A DNA stretch of 64,000 nucleotides from Alphaproteobacteria bacterium. Lineage in GTDB: Bacteria; Myxococcota_A; UBA796; UBA2385. The notes below the pieces were generated by a model. It did not search any database. It worked only from the letters and a program-made list of their open reading frames with translations, and was not told where the DNA came from. The stretch's first letter is position 1; the number at the start of each line of letters is the position of its first letter. Shown one piece after another: positions 17,001 to 24,715 of the stretch. The stretch lies in assembly GCA_020632755.1 (NCBI GenBank), contig JACKEY010000020.1, positions 1 through 64,000 on the forward strand, read 5' to 3'. The position numbers and the translations under genes are program-made.

Positions 17001-18281
17001 CGAGTTCATGTACGCGGCGCCGCCGTAGTTGGTGCTGGCCGAGCAGTCGGCGATGTCCAGCCCGTCGATGTCGGCGTCCACGTCGTAGAAGTAGATGCCG
17101 CCGATGGACGACACGGCCGTGGTCGCGTCGACGGACACGTCGTCCCACGTGTGGGTGCCGCGGTAGATGTAGGCGCCGCCGGCCGAGCCCGTCGAGCTCG
17201 AGCCGCTGATCGACACATCGGAGAACGTGGTGTCGGTGGTGTTCGTGTACACCGAGCCGGCGCTGGCCGACTCGTCGTCGGCGAACGTGACGCTCGTCAT
17301 GGACACCACGCCGCCGGACAGCGCGCTGAACGCGCCGCCCGTCCGGCACTCGTTGTCGCTGAAGTCGACGCTGCTGATCTCGACGGTGGCATAGGTCCGC
17401 ACGTCGATGGCGCCGCCGTAGCTGCTGTAGCTCTCCCAGTTGCCGCAGGTGTTCGTGTCCCAGGTGCCGCCGTCCAGGTAGACCTCGACGTAGTCCTCGC
17501 CGTGCAGGGCGCCGCCGCCGTTGTTGCTGCTGCTGGTGCCCGACCCCGACGTCTGGTTGCCGCTGGCGTCGACGTTGGTCATGTCGAAGACCGCGAAGTC
17601 CGCGCCGTAGAAGGCGCCGCCCTGGTAGGTCGCGCTGTTGCTGGTGAACACACTGTCGACCAGCGTCACGTAGCTGGCGTCTTCCAGGTAGAAGGCGCCG
17701 CCGTACTGGGCGCTGCCGCTGGTGAAGGTGCAGTCCTCGAACTCGGGCGCCGACAGGTCGTCCATGTAGACGTGGCCGCCGTAGCGACCGCTGTTCCCGC
17801 TGAACTCGACGTTGTCGATGACCGCGTTGGACGACGTCATGTAGATGCCGCCGCCGTCCAGGCTGCTGCCACCCAGGCCGGACAGCTTCAGGTTGCTCAG
17901 GCTGGGGCCGCTGCGGTTCAGGCGGATGCCCCGCTTGCCGCTGTTGCGGATGGTGAAGCCCGACAGCGCGCTGCTGTCGTCTTCGTAGCTGTCGAAGACC
18001 ACCGCGTAGTCGGAGCTGCCGCCGGCGTTGATGGTGGTGCTGTCCACACCGCTGACGCCGACGACGGTGATCGCCTTGCCCTCGAAGTTGATCGACTCGC
18101 TGTAGGTGCCCGCGGCGACCTCGATGCGGTCGCCGTCGGCCGATGCGTCGATCGCCGCCTGGATGGTGCTGTAGGTGCCGGAGCCGCCGACCGTCAGGGT
18201 CGCGGCCAGGCCGGTGCCCGGGGCAATCAGGGCGAGGAGGGAGGCGGCGCCTCCGAGGGCGGAGGCGGACGAGTGGCGCAT
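14037..18281 (-). CDS. Giant surface protein: parallel beta-helix, ten MopE-type Asp-rich repeats, Asp/Thr stalk, MYXO-CTERM
   Basis: The 1414-residue protein has a signal peptide ending near GTGLAA. It begins its right-handed beta-helix with STIQAAIDASADGDRIEVAA. The helix continues to about residue 815 with repeated GGAIY/GGAFY turns and NNTFVGN-type coils. Next come ten repeats of about 46 residues (about 823-1275) of the form DADGDGDDS-GG-DCDD, then ETWYDGVDSDCDG, which match the MopE/putative metal-binding repeat family. A stalk of DTD/DTT repeats follows (about 1280-1377). The tail KKGCSAVPGG plus a hydrophobic helix and RRRR resembles MYXO-CTERM. It is likely exported, possibly calcium-loaded and surface-anchored. 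The ligand is unknown. GGGAGCTGCCCC precedes the ATG. Confidence 0.9.
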   Translation of the reverse strand: MRHSSASALGGAASLLALIAPGTGLAATLTVGGSGTYSTIQAAIDASADGDRIEVAAGTYSESINFEGKAITVVGVSGVDSTTINAGGSSDYAVVFDSYEDDSSALSGFTIRNSGKRGIRLNRSGPSLSNLKLSGLGGSSLDGGGIYMTSSNAVIDNVEFSGNSGRYGGHVYMDDLSAPEFEDCTFTSGSAQYGGAFYLEDASYVTLVDSVFTSNSATYQGGAFYGADFAVFDMTNVDASGNQTSGSGTSSSNNGGGALHGEDYVEVYLDGGTWDTNTCGNWESYSSYGGAIDVRTYATVEISSVDFSDNECRTGGAFSALSGGVVSMTSVTFADDESASAGSVYTNTTDTTFSDVSISGSSSTGSAGGAYIYRGTHTWDDVSVDATTAVSSIGGIYFYDVDADIDGLDIADCSASTNYGGAAYMNSARIVGTDWSLTGNSAHDRGGAIYISGGSTALDIDGAVISDNSISGGDGGALWIYNIGSIRQVFSNVTAENNSGGDGGFAYIERAYVDIEASLIAGNTASNGGAFSVNQYGSLHISDSDIEENEATALQGGAIFFNPESSSSTYTLSITDSTFTDNLADEYGGAIYADTYYSLTVDGAEFYGNEAATGGTGSGGAIYSYLAYGGINVTNSTFCGNEGQSGGGIYATSTSTNFDVTNTVFQANIADTYGAGIYVSTATDPDLINNTFVGNAASSSGGALYANATSLDFRNNIVAYNLGGDGIYSVTDSGWITKYNNFYNNRTYHASGARTEAELDAETTNIMDEAPGFVDYAPGGYCDDDLTLTTSSVNLDAGDPTIYDPDDTRSDIGAYGGPAAIEPTVDDDGDGFDADEDCDDDDAAIYPGATETWYDGVDSDCSGGSDYDADGDGDDSDSYGGGDCDDSDDSVYSGAPETWYDGTDSDCDGESDFDADGDGEDSDDWGGDDCDDGDDSVYSGAAETWYDGVDSNCDGESDYDRDGDGYDHSSYGGTDCDDSSASAYPGAAEIWYDGVDGDCAGGSDYDADGDGEDSDAYGGDDCDDTDDDVYPGHADTWYDGVDSDCDGRSDYDRDGDGYDSDDYDGSDCDDTDADVSPGEPEVWYDGVDSDCSGGSDYDRDGDGYDAESYGGRDCNDGDDDVSPGATETWYDGVDSDCDDASDYDADGDGDDSAAYGGDDCDDTDDDVYDGAPETWYDGVDADCDGDSDYDADGDGYDSSAWGGTDCDDGDARIHPGATEIYYDGVDSNCDGRSDYDRDGDGYEASSFGGTDCDDSSASIHPGATDTEGDGVDSDCDGTDGSSGGTDTDTDADTDADTDTDTTDTDTDTDTDTTDTDTDADTDTDTTDTDTDTDTSDTDTDVDTDADTDTDGTDTDADADADADTDTDGSTDGSIDGGTDEGDGKKGCSAVPGGATSGGLFLALFGLVGLARRRR
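14440..15810 (-). repeat. Ten tandem ~138-bp coding repeats (MopE-type Asp-rich units)
   Basis: Each unit encodes about 46 residues around DGDG-DCDD and WYDGVDSDCDG, with conserved Asp and two Cys. Units differ mainly in one alternating block (ADGDGDDS versus RDGDGYDS) and in the sequence after GG. At DNA level they are close enough that recombination between units could change copy number. Confidence 0.85.
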
Positions 18282-18345
18282 GGGGCAGCTCCCAAGAGGG
18301 GAATCGATGGGGCGGGCCCGGTACGGCCCCGCGGGGAAGGGCAGC

Positions 18346-19188
18346 CTACTCCACGGTGATCGCGGAGCTGGCCGACGACCGGGCCCGGTCGTCGAAGGTG
18401 GCGGTGACGGTGTAGCGGCCGGCGGAGAGCGAGCCGAGCGACTCCGACGCCGACACTGAGCTGCCGCCGCCGAGCGGCCAGTCGGTGATGGCGTCGCCGC
18501 AGATCGTGCCGAAGCCGAAGGCCTCGCCCGTGGACTCGTTCACCACGCTCCAGCCGGACACCAGGCAGGTCGACAGGGTCGTGTAGATCTCGTCGGAGTC
18601 GCAGGTGTTCGTGACCGACGCCTGACCGGTCAGCGGGCCGGCCGTGCAGGTCGTGCAGACCGAGCCGTCGGCGCTGAGCACGTCGAGCGAGAAGCGCAGG
18701 CAGTCGGTGCCGGAGCCGCCGGAGTCGGCGCCCCCGTCGTCGGTGTCGGTGTCCGCGTCGGTGTCGGCGTCGGTTCCGTCGGCCGTGTCGGTGTCGGTTC
18801 CGTCGGTCGCGTCGGTGTCGGCATCGTCCGTGCCGTCGGTCGCGTCGGTGTCGGTTCCGTCGGTCGTGTCGGTGTCTGCGTCGTCGGTTCCGTCGGTTCC
18901 GTCGGCGTCCGTGTCCCCACCGGCGTCCGTGTCGGTGTCGATGTCGACGTCGTCCATCGTGGTGTCGGTGTCGGTGTCGGCATCGGCGTCTGCATCCGCG
19001 TCACCGCCGTCCGTCGTGTCGGTCGTGTCGGTCGTGTCCGTCGCGTCCGTCGTGTCGGTCGTGTCGGTCGCGTCCGTGGTGTCGGTGCCATCGGTCGTGT
19101 CGGTGCCGGTCTTGCCGGAGTCGCCGTCCTTGTCGCCACAGGCGACCAGCACGAGGGACAACAGCAGAGGGACGAGAGCGGTGCGCAT
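18346..19188 (-). CDS. Lipoprotein with long Asp/Thr stalk and Cys-containing C-terminal domain
   Basis: The 280-residue product starts MRTALVPLLLSLVLVACGDK, with lipobox LVAC and Cys17. Residues about 25-155 are almost entirely Thr, Asp, Gly and Ala in TDT/TDG/DAD repeats, giving a very acidic, probably extended stalk. A 120-residue C-terminal domain (CLRFSLDVLSADGSVC onward) has seven Cys in its first half and ends SSAITVE; it looks like a small beta-sandwich. It lies 64 bp upstream of, and in the same direction as, the giant beta-helix gene, whose stalk has the same composition, so the two probably form an operon of surface proteins. Family unknown. Confidence 0.8.
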   Translation of the reverse strand: MRTALVPLLLSLVLVACGDKDGDSGKTGTDTTDGTDTTDATDTTDTTDATDTTDTTDTTDGGDADADADADTDTDTTMDDVDIDTDTDAGGDTDADGTDGTDDADTDTTDGTDTDATDGTDDADTDATDGTDTDTADGTDADTDADTDTDDGGADSGGSGTDCLRFSLDVLSADGSVCTTCTAGPLTGQASVTNTCDSDEIYTTLSTCLVSGWSVVNESTGEAFGFGTICGDAITDWPLGGGSSVSASESLGSLSAGRYTVTATFDDRARSSASSAITVE

Positions 19189-19300
19189 GGGGACTCCTGG
19201 GACCGGTCCTGCGGGGCCTACGAGTAGATCCTCCTGGGACGATCCGCCACCGGGACGACAGCCGGAGACGCTACCTTGCCCTCCCCGCGTGTCCCCTGGT

Positions 19301-21847
19301 GTGACAGTGCCTCGGCTCCTCCTCCTCCTCCTCCCCCTCCTCGCCGCCTGTCAGACCGGCAAGGTCGGTGGCGATGGCGACGGCGACCCGGACGACTCCG
19401 GGACCTCCTCGCCCCAGACCGACGAGTGCGACGACGCCCCCGGTCGCGTGCTCTGCCAGGACGGGCAGGCCATCACCTGCGACGACGACGGCGACGTGCT
19501 GTCGACCGTGCCCTGCAGCGAGAGCGAGGTCTGCCAGGAAGACGCCGGCTGCCTGTCCTGCGCGGTCTCGCTGGACACCCGGGTCGGCTCGGCGGCGTCG
19601 ATGGACCCGCTGGTCCGGCTGCAGCCCGAGCGTGCCGATGTCTGGGAGGTCGCCGCGGCGTCGATGCGACCGCTCGTCTTGTCCGCCGACGAACCCGCGC
19701 TGGTCCAGGGCGGCGTCGTGCTGTCGGTCGAGGGCGAGGGGGTCGCGCTGTGGACCGAGGACGGCCAGCCCGTCGACCTCGAGGAGCCCGTGGCGATGGC
19801 CGACCTGCCGCGCACCCTGCTGGTCCAGGGCCTGACCGATGGCGCGGTGGCCACGGTCGCCGCGACGCCTGCAGAGTGCGGGGCCGAGCCCGCCGCCCTC
19901 GACCTGCGCGTGGCGCCCTGGCGGACCCTGGCCGGCCGCTCGCTGACGGCCTGGCCGTGGCTCTACCGGGTCGACGCCTTCACCGTCGACGAGCAGCCCC
20001 AGGTCGGCATCGAGCCCGGGCTGCACGGCGACCTGAGCGGCCTGTCGGCCGACCTCTACGTGGTCGCCCACCGCGACGCGGACGCGTGGGCCGCCGATCC
20101 GGCGCTGGTCGACGCCGGCGACGGGGCCGAGTCGATCACGCTGCTGGGCGGCAGCCTGGAGGACCAGCGGTTCACCGTCTGGGCGTCGGACCTGCCGACT
20201 GCCGACGCCCAGGTCGGGCTGGGCTTCGACGTGGTGCTGGACGTCGACGGGGACGGCCAGCTGTCGCCGGGCGACCTGTTCGACGGCGTGGGCACCGACG
20301 CGCCCGCTTTCTGGGTCCTGGGCGACCTGACCCGCGAGGGCCCCCACGACGTGACCACCGACGAGTACAGCGGCGGGTCCTGGCGCGGCCAGCGGCTGTA
20401 CTACCCGAGCGACGTCGCCGACCTGTCCGCGGCGTCGGGCCCGCTGCCGCTGGTCGTCATCAGCCACGGCAACGGCCACGACTACCGCTGGTACGACTAC
20501 CTGGGCGAGCACCTGGCCAGCTGGGGCTACGTGGTGATGAGCCACCAGAACAACACCGGCCCCGGCATCGACACGGCCAGCAACACCACGCTGTCCAACA
20601 CGGACTGGTTCCTGCAGCGGCTGGACAGCATCGCGGACGGCGAGCTGGACGGCCGGGTCGACAGCCACCGCATCACCTGGATCGGCCACTCCCGCGGCGG
20701 CGAGGGCGTCGCCCGGGCCTACGACAAGATCGTCGACGGGGTCTACGACCCGCTGGCCTTCGAAGCCGACGACATCGTGCTCATCAGCTCGATCGCGCCG
20801 ACCGTGTTCCTGGGGGTCACCGACAGCGACCCGCACGACACCTGGTACCACCTGATCGCCGGCGGCGCGGACGGCGACGTCAGCGGCGGGCCCTACTCGG
20901 GGGTGGTCCAGTACCTGCGCATCGCCGAAGCGGCCGAGGCGCAGGTCGCCGTGACCTACGTCCAGGGCGCGTCGCACAACGACTTCAACTGCTGCGGCTT
21001 CGACGACGGCACAGGGCCGGATCTGATCGGCCGCACCCGGGCCCAGGACGTCGCCAAGAGCACCTACCTGGCGCTGCTCGAGTGGGTGGTCCAGGGCAAT
21101 CCGGCGCCGGCCGCCTTCTTCCGCCGCCCCTACGAGAGCTTCCACGACAGCGCGCTGTCCAGCCGGGTCATCGTCGCCAACCAGTGGCGGCCCGACCCCG
21201 TCGATGCCTGGGTGATCGACGACTTCCAGGACAACACCGCGCTCGACGAGAGCAGCAGCGGCGGGGCGGTCGACATCGACGCCAGCGACGCGGTCGAGGG
21301 CCGGATGGACGACGCCGACAGCAGCTTCGGCTGGGACGGCAGCGACGCCTTCAACACGATGACCCTGGCCGAGGACTCCGACGATCGCGCCCGCGGGCTG
21401 ATCATCGGCTGGGACGAGGGCGAGGAGGCCTCGGTGCGCTTCGAGGTGCCCGAAGCCGGCCGCGACTTCTCGACCTGGCGGTGGCTGTCCCTGCGGGCGG
21501 CGCAGACCTCGCGGCATCCGCTGGTGATGGCGCTCGACGACGTGGCCGTGTTCTCGGTCGTGCTCGAGGACGGCGCCGGCACCCGCGCGGTGATGGCGCT
21601 CGACACCCTGGGCCTGTCGCTCACCAACCCCTACCCGCGGACCAGCTACGGCAGCGGCTTCGGGTGGGCATCGGAGTGGACGACCCTGCGGCTGCCGCTG
21701 CAGGACTTCCTGGCCGACGGGGGCGCGCTGGACCTGTCCGACGTGGTCGCCGTCGAGCTGCGGTTCGGCACGGGCTCGGACGGCACGCCCTGGGGCGATG
21801 CCTTCGGTCGCGTCGCTGTCGACGACCTGATGCTGGTGGAGGACTGA
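19301..21847 (+). CDS. Alpha/beta-hydrolase lipoprotein with C-terminal carbohydrate-binding-like domain
   Basis: The 848-residue protein begins at a GTG (19301; a second GTG at 19307 is equally possible) with PRLLLLLLPLLAACQT, lipobox LAAC. A Cys-rich N-terminal part (about residues 40-90) is followed by a long beta-rich region. The alpha/beta-hydrolase core contains LPLVVISHGNGHDYRW, the oxyanion strand, and WIGHSRGGEG with nucleophile Ser464. The pattern resembles chlorophyllase/PET-hydrolase-type esterases. The last 200 residues (starting WVIDDFQDN, ending RVAVDDLMLVED) look like a jelly-roll domain as in CBM/CIA30-type modules. The substrate is unknown. The next gene starts on the last base of its stop codon. 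Confidence 0.8.
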   Translation: MTVPRLLLLLLPLLAACQTGKVGGDGDGDPDDSGTSSPQTDECDDAPGRVLCQDGQAITCDDDGDVLSTVPCSESEVCQEDAGCLSCAVSLDTRVGSAASMDPLVRLQPERADVWEVAAASMRPLVLSADEPALVQGGVVLSVEGEGVALWTEDGQPVDLEEPVAMADLPRTLLVQGLTDGAVATVAATPAECGAEPAALDLRVAPWRTLAGRSLTAWPWLYRVDAFTVDEQPQVGIEPGLHGDLSGLSADLYVVAHRDADAWAADPALVDAGDGAESITLLGGSLEDQRFTVWASDLPTADAQVGLGFDVVLDVDGDGQLSPGDLFDGVGTDAPAFWVLGDLTREGPHDVTTDEYSGGSWRGQRLYYPSDVADLSAASGPLPLVVISHGNGHDYRWYDYLGEHLASWGYVVMSHQNNTGPGIDTASNTTLSNTDWFLQRLDSIADGELDGRVDSHRITWIGHSRGGEGVARAYDKIVDGVYDPLAFEADDIVLISSIAPTVFLGVTDSDPHDTWYHLIAGGADGDVSGGPYSGVVQYLRIAEAAEAQVAVTYVQGASHNDFNCCGFDDGTGPDLIGRTRAQDVAKSTYLALLEWVVQGNPAPAAFFRRPYESFHDSALSSRVIVANQWRPDPVDAWVIDDFQDNTALDESSSGGAVDIDASDAVEGRMDDADSSFGWDGSDAFNTMTLAEDSDDRARGLIIGWDEGEEASVRFEVPEAGRDFSTWRWLSLRAAQTSRHPLVMALDDVAVFSVVLEDGAGTRAVMALDTLGLSLTNPYPRTSYGSGFGWASEWTTLRLPLQDFLADGGALDLSDVVAVELRFGTGSDGTPWGDAFGRVAVDDLMLVED

Positions 21848-22368
21848 TGCTGCCGCTGTTGCTGACCCTGGCCCTCTCGCCGGCTGCGCGGGCGGCGCCG
21901 CCCCAGGTGCTGGTCGCCATCCCCTTCCAGGCCGCGACCCCCTGGCCCCACGCCTGGCACGCCGAGCACACGCCGGTCCACGACGGCGTGGTGCTGGTGC
22001 TGGAGGTCGACCCGGCCGACGCCCGCCCGCGCGACGTGGGCGGGCCCGTGCTCTACGTGGGGCCCGTGCCCGCCGAGCGCATCAGCTGGAGCGCGCAGAG
22101 CGACCACCTGGTCGTGGTGGCGCCCGGGCCGCTGACGCCGGAGACGCCGGTGTTCTGGGGGCCCTCGACCCTGCCCGAGGACGTCGACGCCGCCGTCGGC
22201 GCCCGGGCCGCCGCCGGTCAGGCCGCGGTGGGGCCGGTGCCACTGCAGGCGCCGTGGCGGGTCCAGGACCAGACCGACCTGTACCGCCAGCTGGCGCCGG
22301 TGGTGCGCGAGTGGGTGCCCGACGACGCGGGCCGCGTCGAGGGCTGGGACGGGCCGACGATCCCCTGA
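21847..22368 (+). CDS. Small exported protein, translationally coupled to the hydrolase
   Basis: The 173-residue protein has a signal peptide (MLPLLLTLALSPAARA), then a single domain with VLVAIPFQAATPWPHAWHAE and a C-terminal WVPDDAGRVEGWDGP. The ATG overlaps the TGA of the hydrolase gene by one base, which indicates translational coupling and a shared process. I recognise no family. Likely periplasmic. Confidence 0.68.
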   Translation: MLPLLLTLALSPAARAAPPQVLVAIPFQAATPWPHAWHAEHTPVHDGVVLVLEVDPADARPRDVGGPVLYVGPVPAERISWSAQSDHLVVVAPGPLTPETPVFWGPSTLPEDVDAAVGARAAAGQAAVGPVPLQAPWRVQDQTDLYRQLAPVVREWVPDDAGRVEGWDGPTIP

Positions 22369-22383
22369 TCGACGGCGCGTGGG

Positions 22384-22821
22384 TCAGCCCTGGGTCTCGT
22401 CCGGCAGCCGCTCGGCGGACGGCGTCACCGCCAGGATCGCCTGGGCGGCCTGCTCGGCCAGGGCCGGGTCCTCGACCGGCAGGCTGAAGTGCTGGCCGTC
22501 GGCCAGGGCCACGTGCAGCACGGCGCGATCGGCGCGACCGATCGGGCTCCGCTCGATGGTGCGGTGCACGAAGCGCACCTGGTCGGGGGTCTCGCGCAGC
22601 ACCTGCATCAGCGGGTGGCGGTCGCTGTCCCGGCCCCGGGCCCACGCCACCAGGAAGACGACGCCGACGCAGGCCAGCACGAAGCCGAAGAAGCGCCAGA
22701 CGATGCTGCTGTCGAGCACGGCGATGGCCGCGCCCACCAGCAGGTTGACCAGGCTGACGGGGAACAGGAAGCGCTGGCCGGTCTGCACGGCAGCGCGCAC
22801 GGGGGCAAGTGCGTCGTTCAT
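22384..22821 (-). CDS. Small membrane protein with two transmembrane helices
   Basis: The 145-residue product has two hydrophobic segments near residues 20-60 (LVNLLVGAAIAVLDSSIVW and FFGFVLACVGVVFLVAWARG). A cytoplasmic-type C-terminal domain follows, with basic and acidic residues (DRAVLHVALADGQHFSLPVE). I chose the ATG at 22821; the frame continues far upstream only through the TPR gene in another register. No family recognised. It follows the TPR gene 59 bp away on the same strand. Confidence 0.6.
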   Translation of the reverse strand: MNDALAPVRAAVQTGQRFLFPVSLVNLLVGAAIAVLDSSIVWRFFGFVLACVGVVFLVAWARGRDSDRHPLMQVLRETPDQVRFVHRTIERSPIGRADRAVLHVALADGQHFSLPVEDPALAEQAAQAILAVTPSAERLPDETQG

Positions 22822-22880
22822 CGGAGCATCGGGCGACAGATGCGGGGGACCGCCGCCATCATACGCCTCGGCGGCGCGGT

Positions 22881-24545
22881 TCAGCCGCCGGATGCCTGGG
22901 CGCGGATGGCGTCGATGAGCTCCTGCCGGCGCGGGGTCGTGGCGGTCAGCCCTTCGAGCAGCTGCAGGGCGTCGGCCGAGCGGCCCGCCTGGTGGCGCAT
23001 CAGGGCGTGGTTGATGCGTGCGACCTCTTGCAGGGCGCCGGGGCTGCCGATGGCTTCGGCGGCGCGGTCGGCGTCGACCAGGCGCTCGGCGTTCACGGCA
23101 CAGGTGTGCAGCAGCCGCAGCACCGTGCGCTGGTCGTCGGGGGTCGGCGCCGGCTGGACCGCGCCGCCCATCGCCTTGCTGGCGGCCAGGGCGGACGAGG
23201 CGCAGGCGTCGTGCTCGCCGGCGCGGGCCTGGGACAGGGCCTTGTAGTAGCCGGAGCGCCAGTCGGCGGCGGCGTCGAGCACGGCGGCGACGTCGGGGGG
23301 GACCACGCCGGGGTCCTGGGCGGCGATCTCGGCGGCGAGCAGGCGCAGATCGCCGTCGTCGGGCCACTGCGACAGGGCGGGTCCCAGCACCTTCCAGGCG
23401 TCGACCCGCTCGTCGCGGGCCGCGTGCAGCCGGGCGGCGCCGGCGGCCAGGCGCGGGCCCATGCCGAGCTCGGCGCTGGCGCGACCCAGGGCGCGCTCGG
23501 CTTCGTCCAGGCGGCCGGCCTCGACCAGCAGGCTGACCAGCAGCCCCGCACCCTTGCGCACGCCGTCCTGGAGCTGGGCCTCGTCGCGGGCGGTGAGCAC
23601 GCCGGACAGCCCGCCGGTCTCGTGCACCTCGACCCAGCTGTCGGCCTCGAAGACCACCTGCAGATCGGCCAGGGCGCCGTCCAGGTCGTCGGTGCGGGCG
23701 CGGCACACGGCGCGCAGGATGCGGGCGTCCACGCGCCGGGGCTCCAGCGTCACGGCGCGGTCGAGCAGCGGCAGGGCGCCGATGTCGTCGCCGCCCTGGT
23801 GCTTGCGGACCGCCGACGCCACCAGCTCGACGCTGGTGGCCTGGCCGTCGGCCGACAGGGTGTCGCCGGCCAGCGCGGCGGCGGCGGCCATGCGCCCGGT
23901 GCCGGCGGCCATGCGGGCCTCGACAGTGCTGGCCAGGCCGGGGTGCTTCGCCTGGCGGCAGTAGGCGAGCTTGCCGGGGGGCGGGGTCGCGCCTTCTTCG
24001 ATGCCGACCAGCAGCTCCAGGCAGGTGGCCTCGGGTCCCGGCAGGGCGGCGCCGACCAGAGCGGCGCGGGCGTCGTCGGTGCGGCCCTCGCGCAGCAGCC
24101 CCTGTTGCAGGGCGACGTGGGCGTCGACGCTGCCGGGGTCCAGCCGCACCGCCTCGCGGGCGTGGGCGATGGCCGTGGCGAACTGCTGGCGGGCGAAGGT
24201 CGCGCCGGCCAGGGCGGTGTGCAGCTCGGCGCGGTCGGGGAAGGCCGTGACGGCGCGGTCGAGCACGGTGATCGCGTCGCCGAGCTTCTCCTGGCGGACC
24301 AGCGCGATGCCGAGCCCGTGGGCGCAGCGGCCGCAGGCCGGGTCGGTGGCCAGGGTCTGGCGGAAGGCGGTCTCGGCGGCCGCCGGGTCGCCCTTGCCCA
24401 GGGCGACGACGCCGGCATTGAACGGCTCGGCGACGTCGGCGGGCGGCTCCCAGGCGGCGTGGGCGAGGGTGGGGAGGAGGAGGAGGAGGACTGCGAGGAT
24501 GGAGGCGACCGCGCCCCCCTCCGACCAGGGCTTCGCCCTGGCCAC
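22881..24545 (-). CDS. Exported TPR-repeat protein; start codon lies in a hairpin repeat element
   Basis: The 554-residue protein contains several TPR motifs in its first half: FNAGVVALGKGDPAAAETAF, LGIALVRQEKLGDAITVLDR and AVRLDPGSVDAHVALQQGLL. More degenerate helical repeats continue to the end. A hydrophobic segment (SILAVLLLLLPTLAHAAW) marks a signal peptide. The only reasonable in-frame start near it is the GTG at 24545, giving MARAKPWSEGGAVAS before the hydrophobic core. This N-terminus is encoded by a hairpin repeat unit that occurs again at 32.7 kb, so the insertion has probably replaced the original start region. The protein is likely periplasmic and scaffold-like; partners are unknown. 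Confidence 0.72.
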   Translation of the reverse strand: MARAKPWSEGGAVASILAVLLLLLPTLAHAAWEPPADVAEPFNAGVVALGKGDPAAAETAFRQTLATDPACGRCAHGLGIALVRQEKLGDAITVLDRAVTAFPDRAELHTALAGATFARQQFATAIAHAREAVRLDPGSVDAHVALQQGLLREGRTDDARAALVGAALPGPEATCLELLVGIEEGATPPPGKLAYCRQAKHPGLASTVEARMAAGTGRMAAAAALAGDTLSADGQATSVELVASAVRKHQGGDDIGALPLLDRAVTLEPRRVDARILRAVCRARTDDLDGALADLQVVFEADSWVEVHETGGLSGVLTARDEAQLQDGVRKGAGLLVSLLVEAGRLDEAERALGRASAELGMGPRLAAGAARLHAARDERVDAWKVLGPALSQWPDDGDLRLLAAEIAAQDPGVVPPDVAAVLDAAADWRSGYYKALSQARAGEHDACASSALAASKAMGGAVQPAPTPDDQRTVLRLLHTCAVNAERLVDADRAAEAIGSPGALQEVARINHALMRHQAGRSADALQLLEGLTATTPRRQELIDAIRAQASGG

Positions 24546-24639
24546 CTCCCCCCACTGGCGTGGAGGGAGGGACGAAGACCCCTCTCCCTCCCCCCGCCCG
24601 GCGGGGGGAGGTGCCTCGCGAAGCGAGGCGGAGGGGGGC
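24513..24639. repeat. Paired inverted hairpin-repeat element, copy A
   Basis: Unit 1 (24513-24553) reads GCCCCCCTCCGA, then a hairpin CCAGGGC-TTC-GCCCTGG at 24525-24541, then CCACCTCCCCCC. Unit 2 lies inverted at 24603-24639: GGGGGGAGGT, hairpin GCCTCGC-GAA-GCGAGGC at 24613-24629, then GGAGGGGGGC. Between them is a C-rich spacer with another GC hairpin. A further degenerate half (GAGGGGGGCGTCGTGTC) follows at about 24690-24708. The rest of the gap up to 24715 holds nothing else. Confidence 0.85.
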
Positions 24640-24715
24640 CTCGTGTCTCTCCCCCACGCCTGCCGCTCTCCCTCCCCCCGCTCGACCGAGGGGGGCGTCG
24701 TGTCCCGCCCGCTCC

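Noticed and set aside
14502..18359. A 1285-residue open frame on the plus strand opposite the beta-helix gene.
   Set aside because: Its translation is a monotonous Val/Ala/Gly repeat (antisense of GAC/ACC-rich codons) with no domain, signal or start context. The minus-strand product has a signal peptide, known repeats and a sorting tail.
24513..24715. Insertion sequence or transposon end.
   Set aside because: No transposase, no target duplication and no terminal inverted repeats around a coding region are visible. The stretch is a hairpin repeat element.
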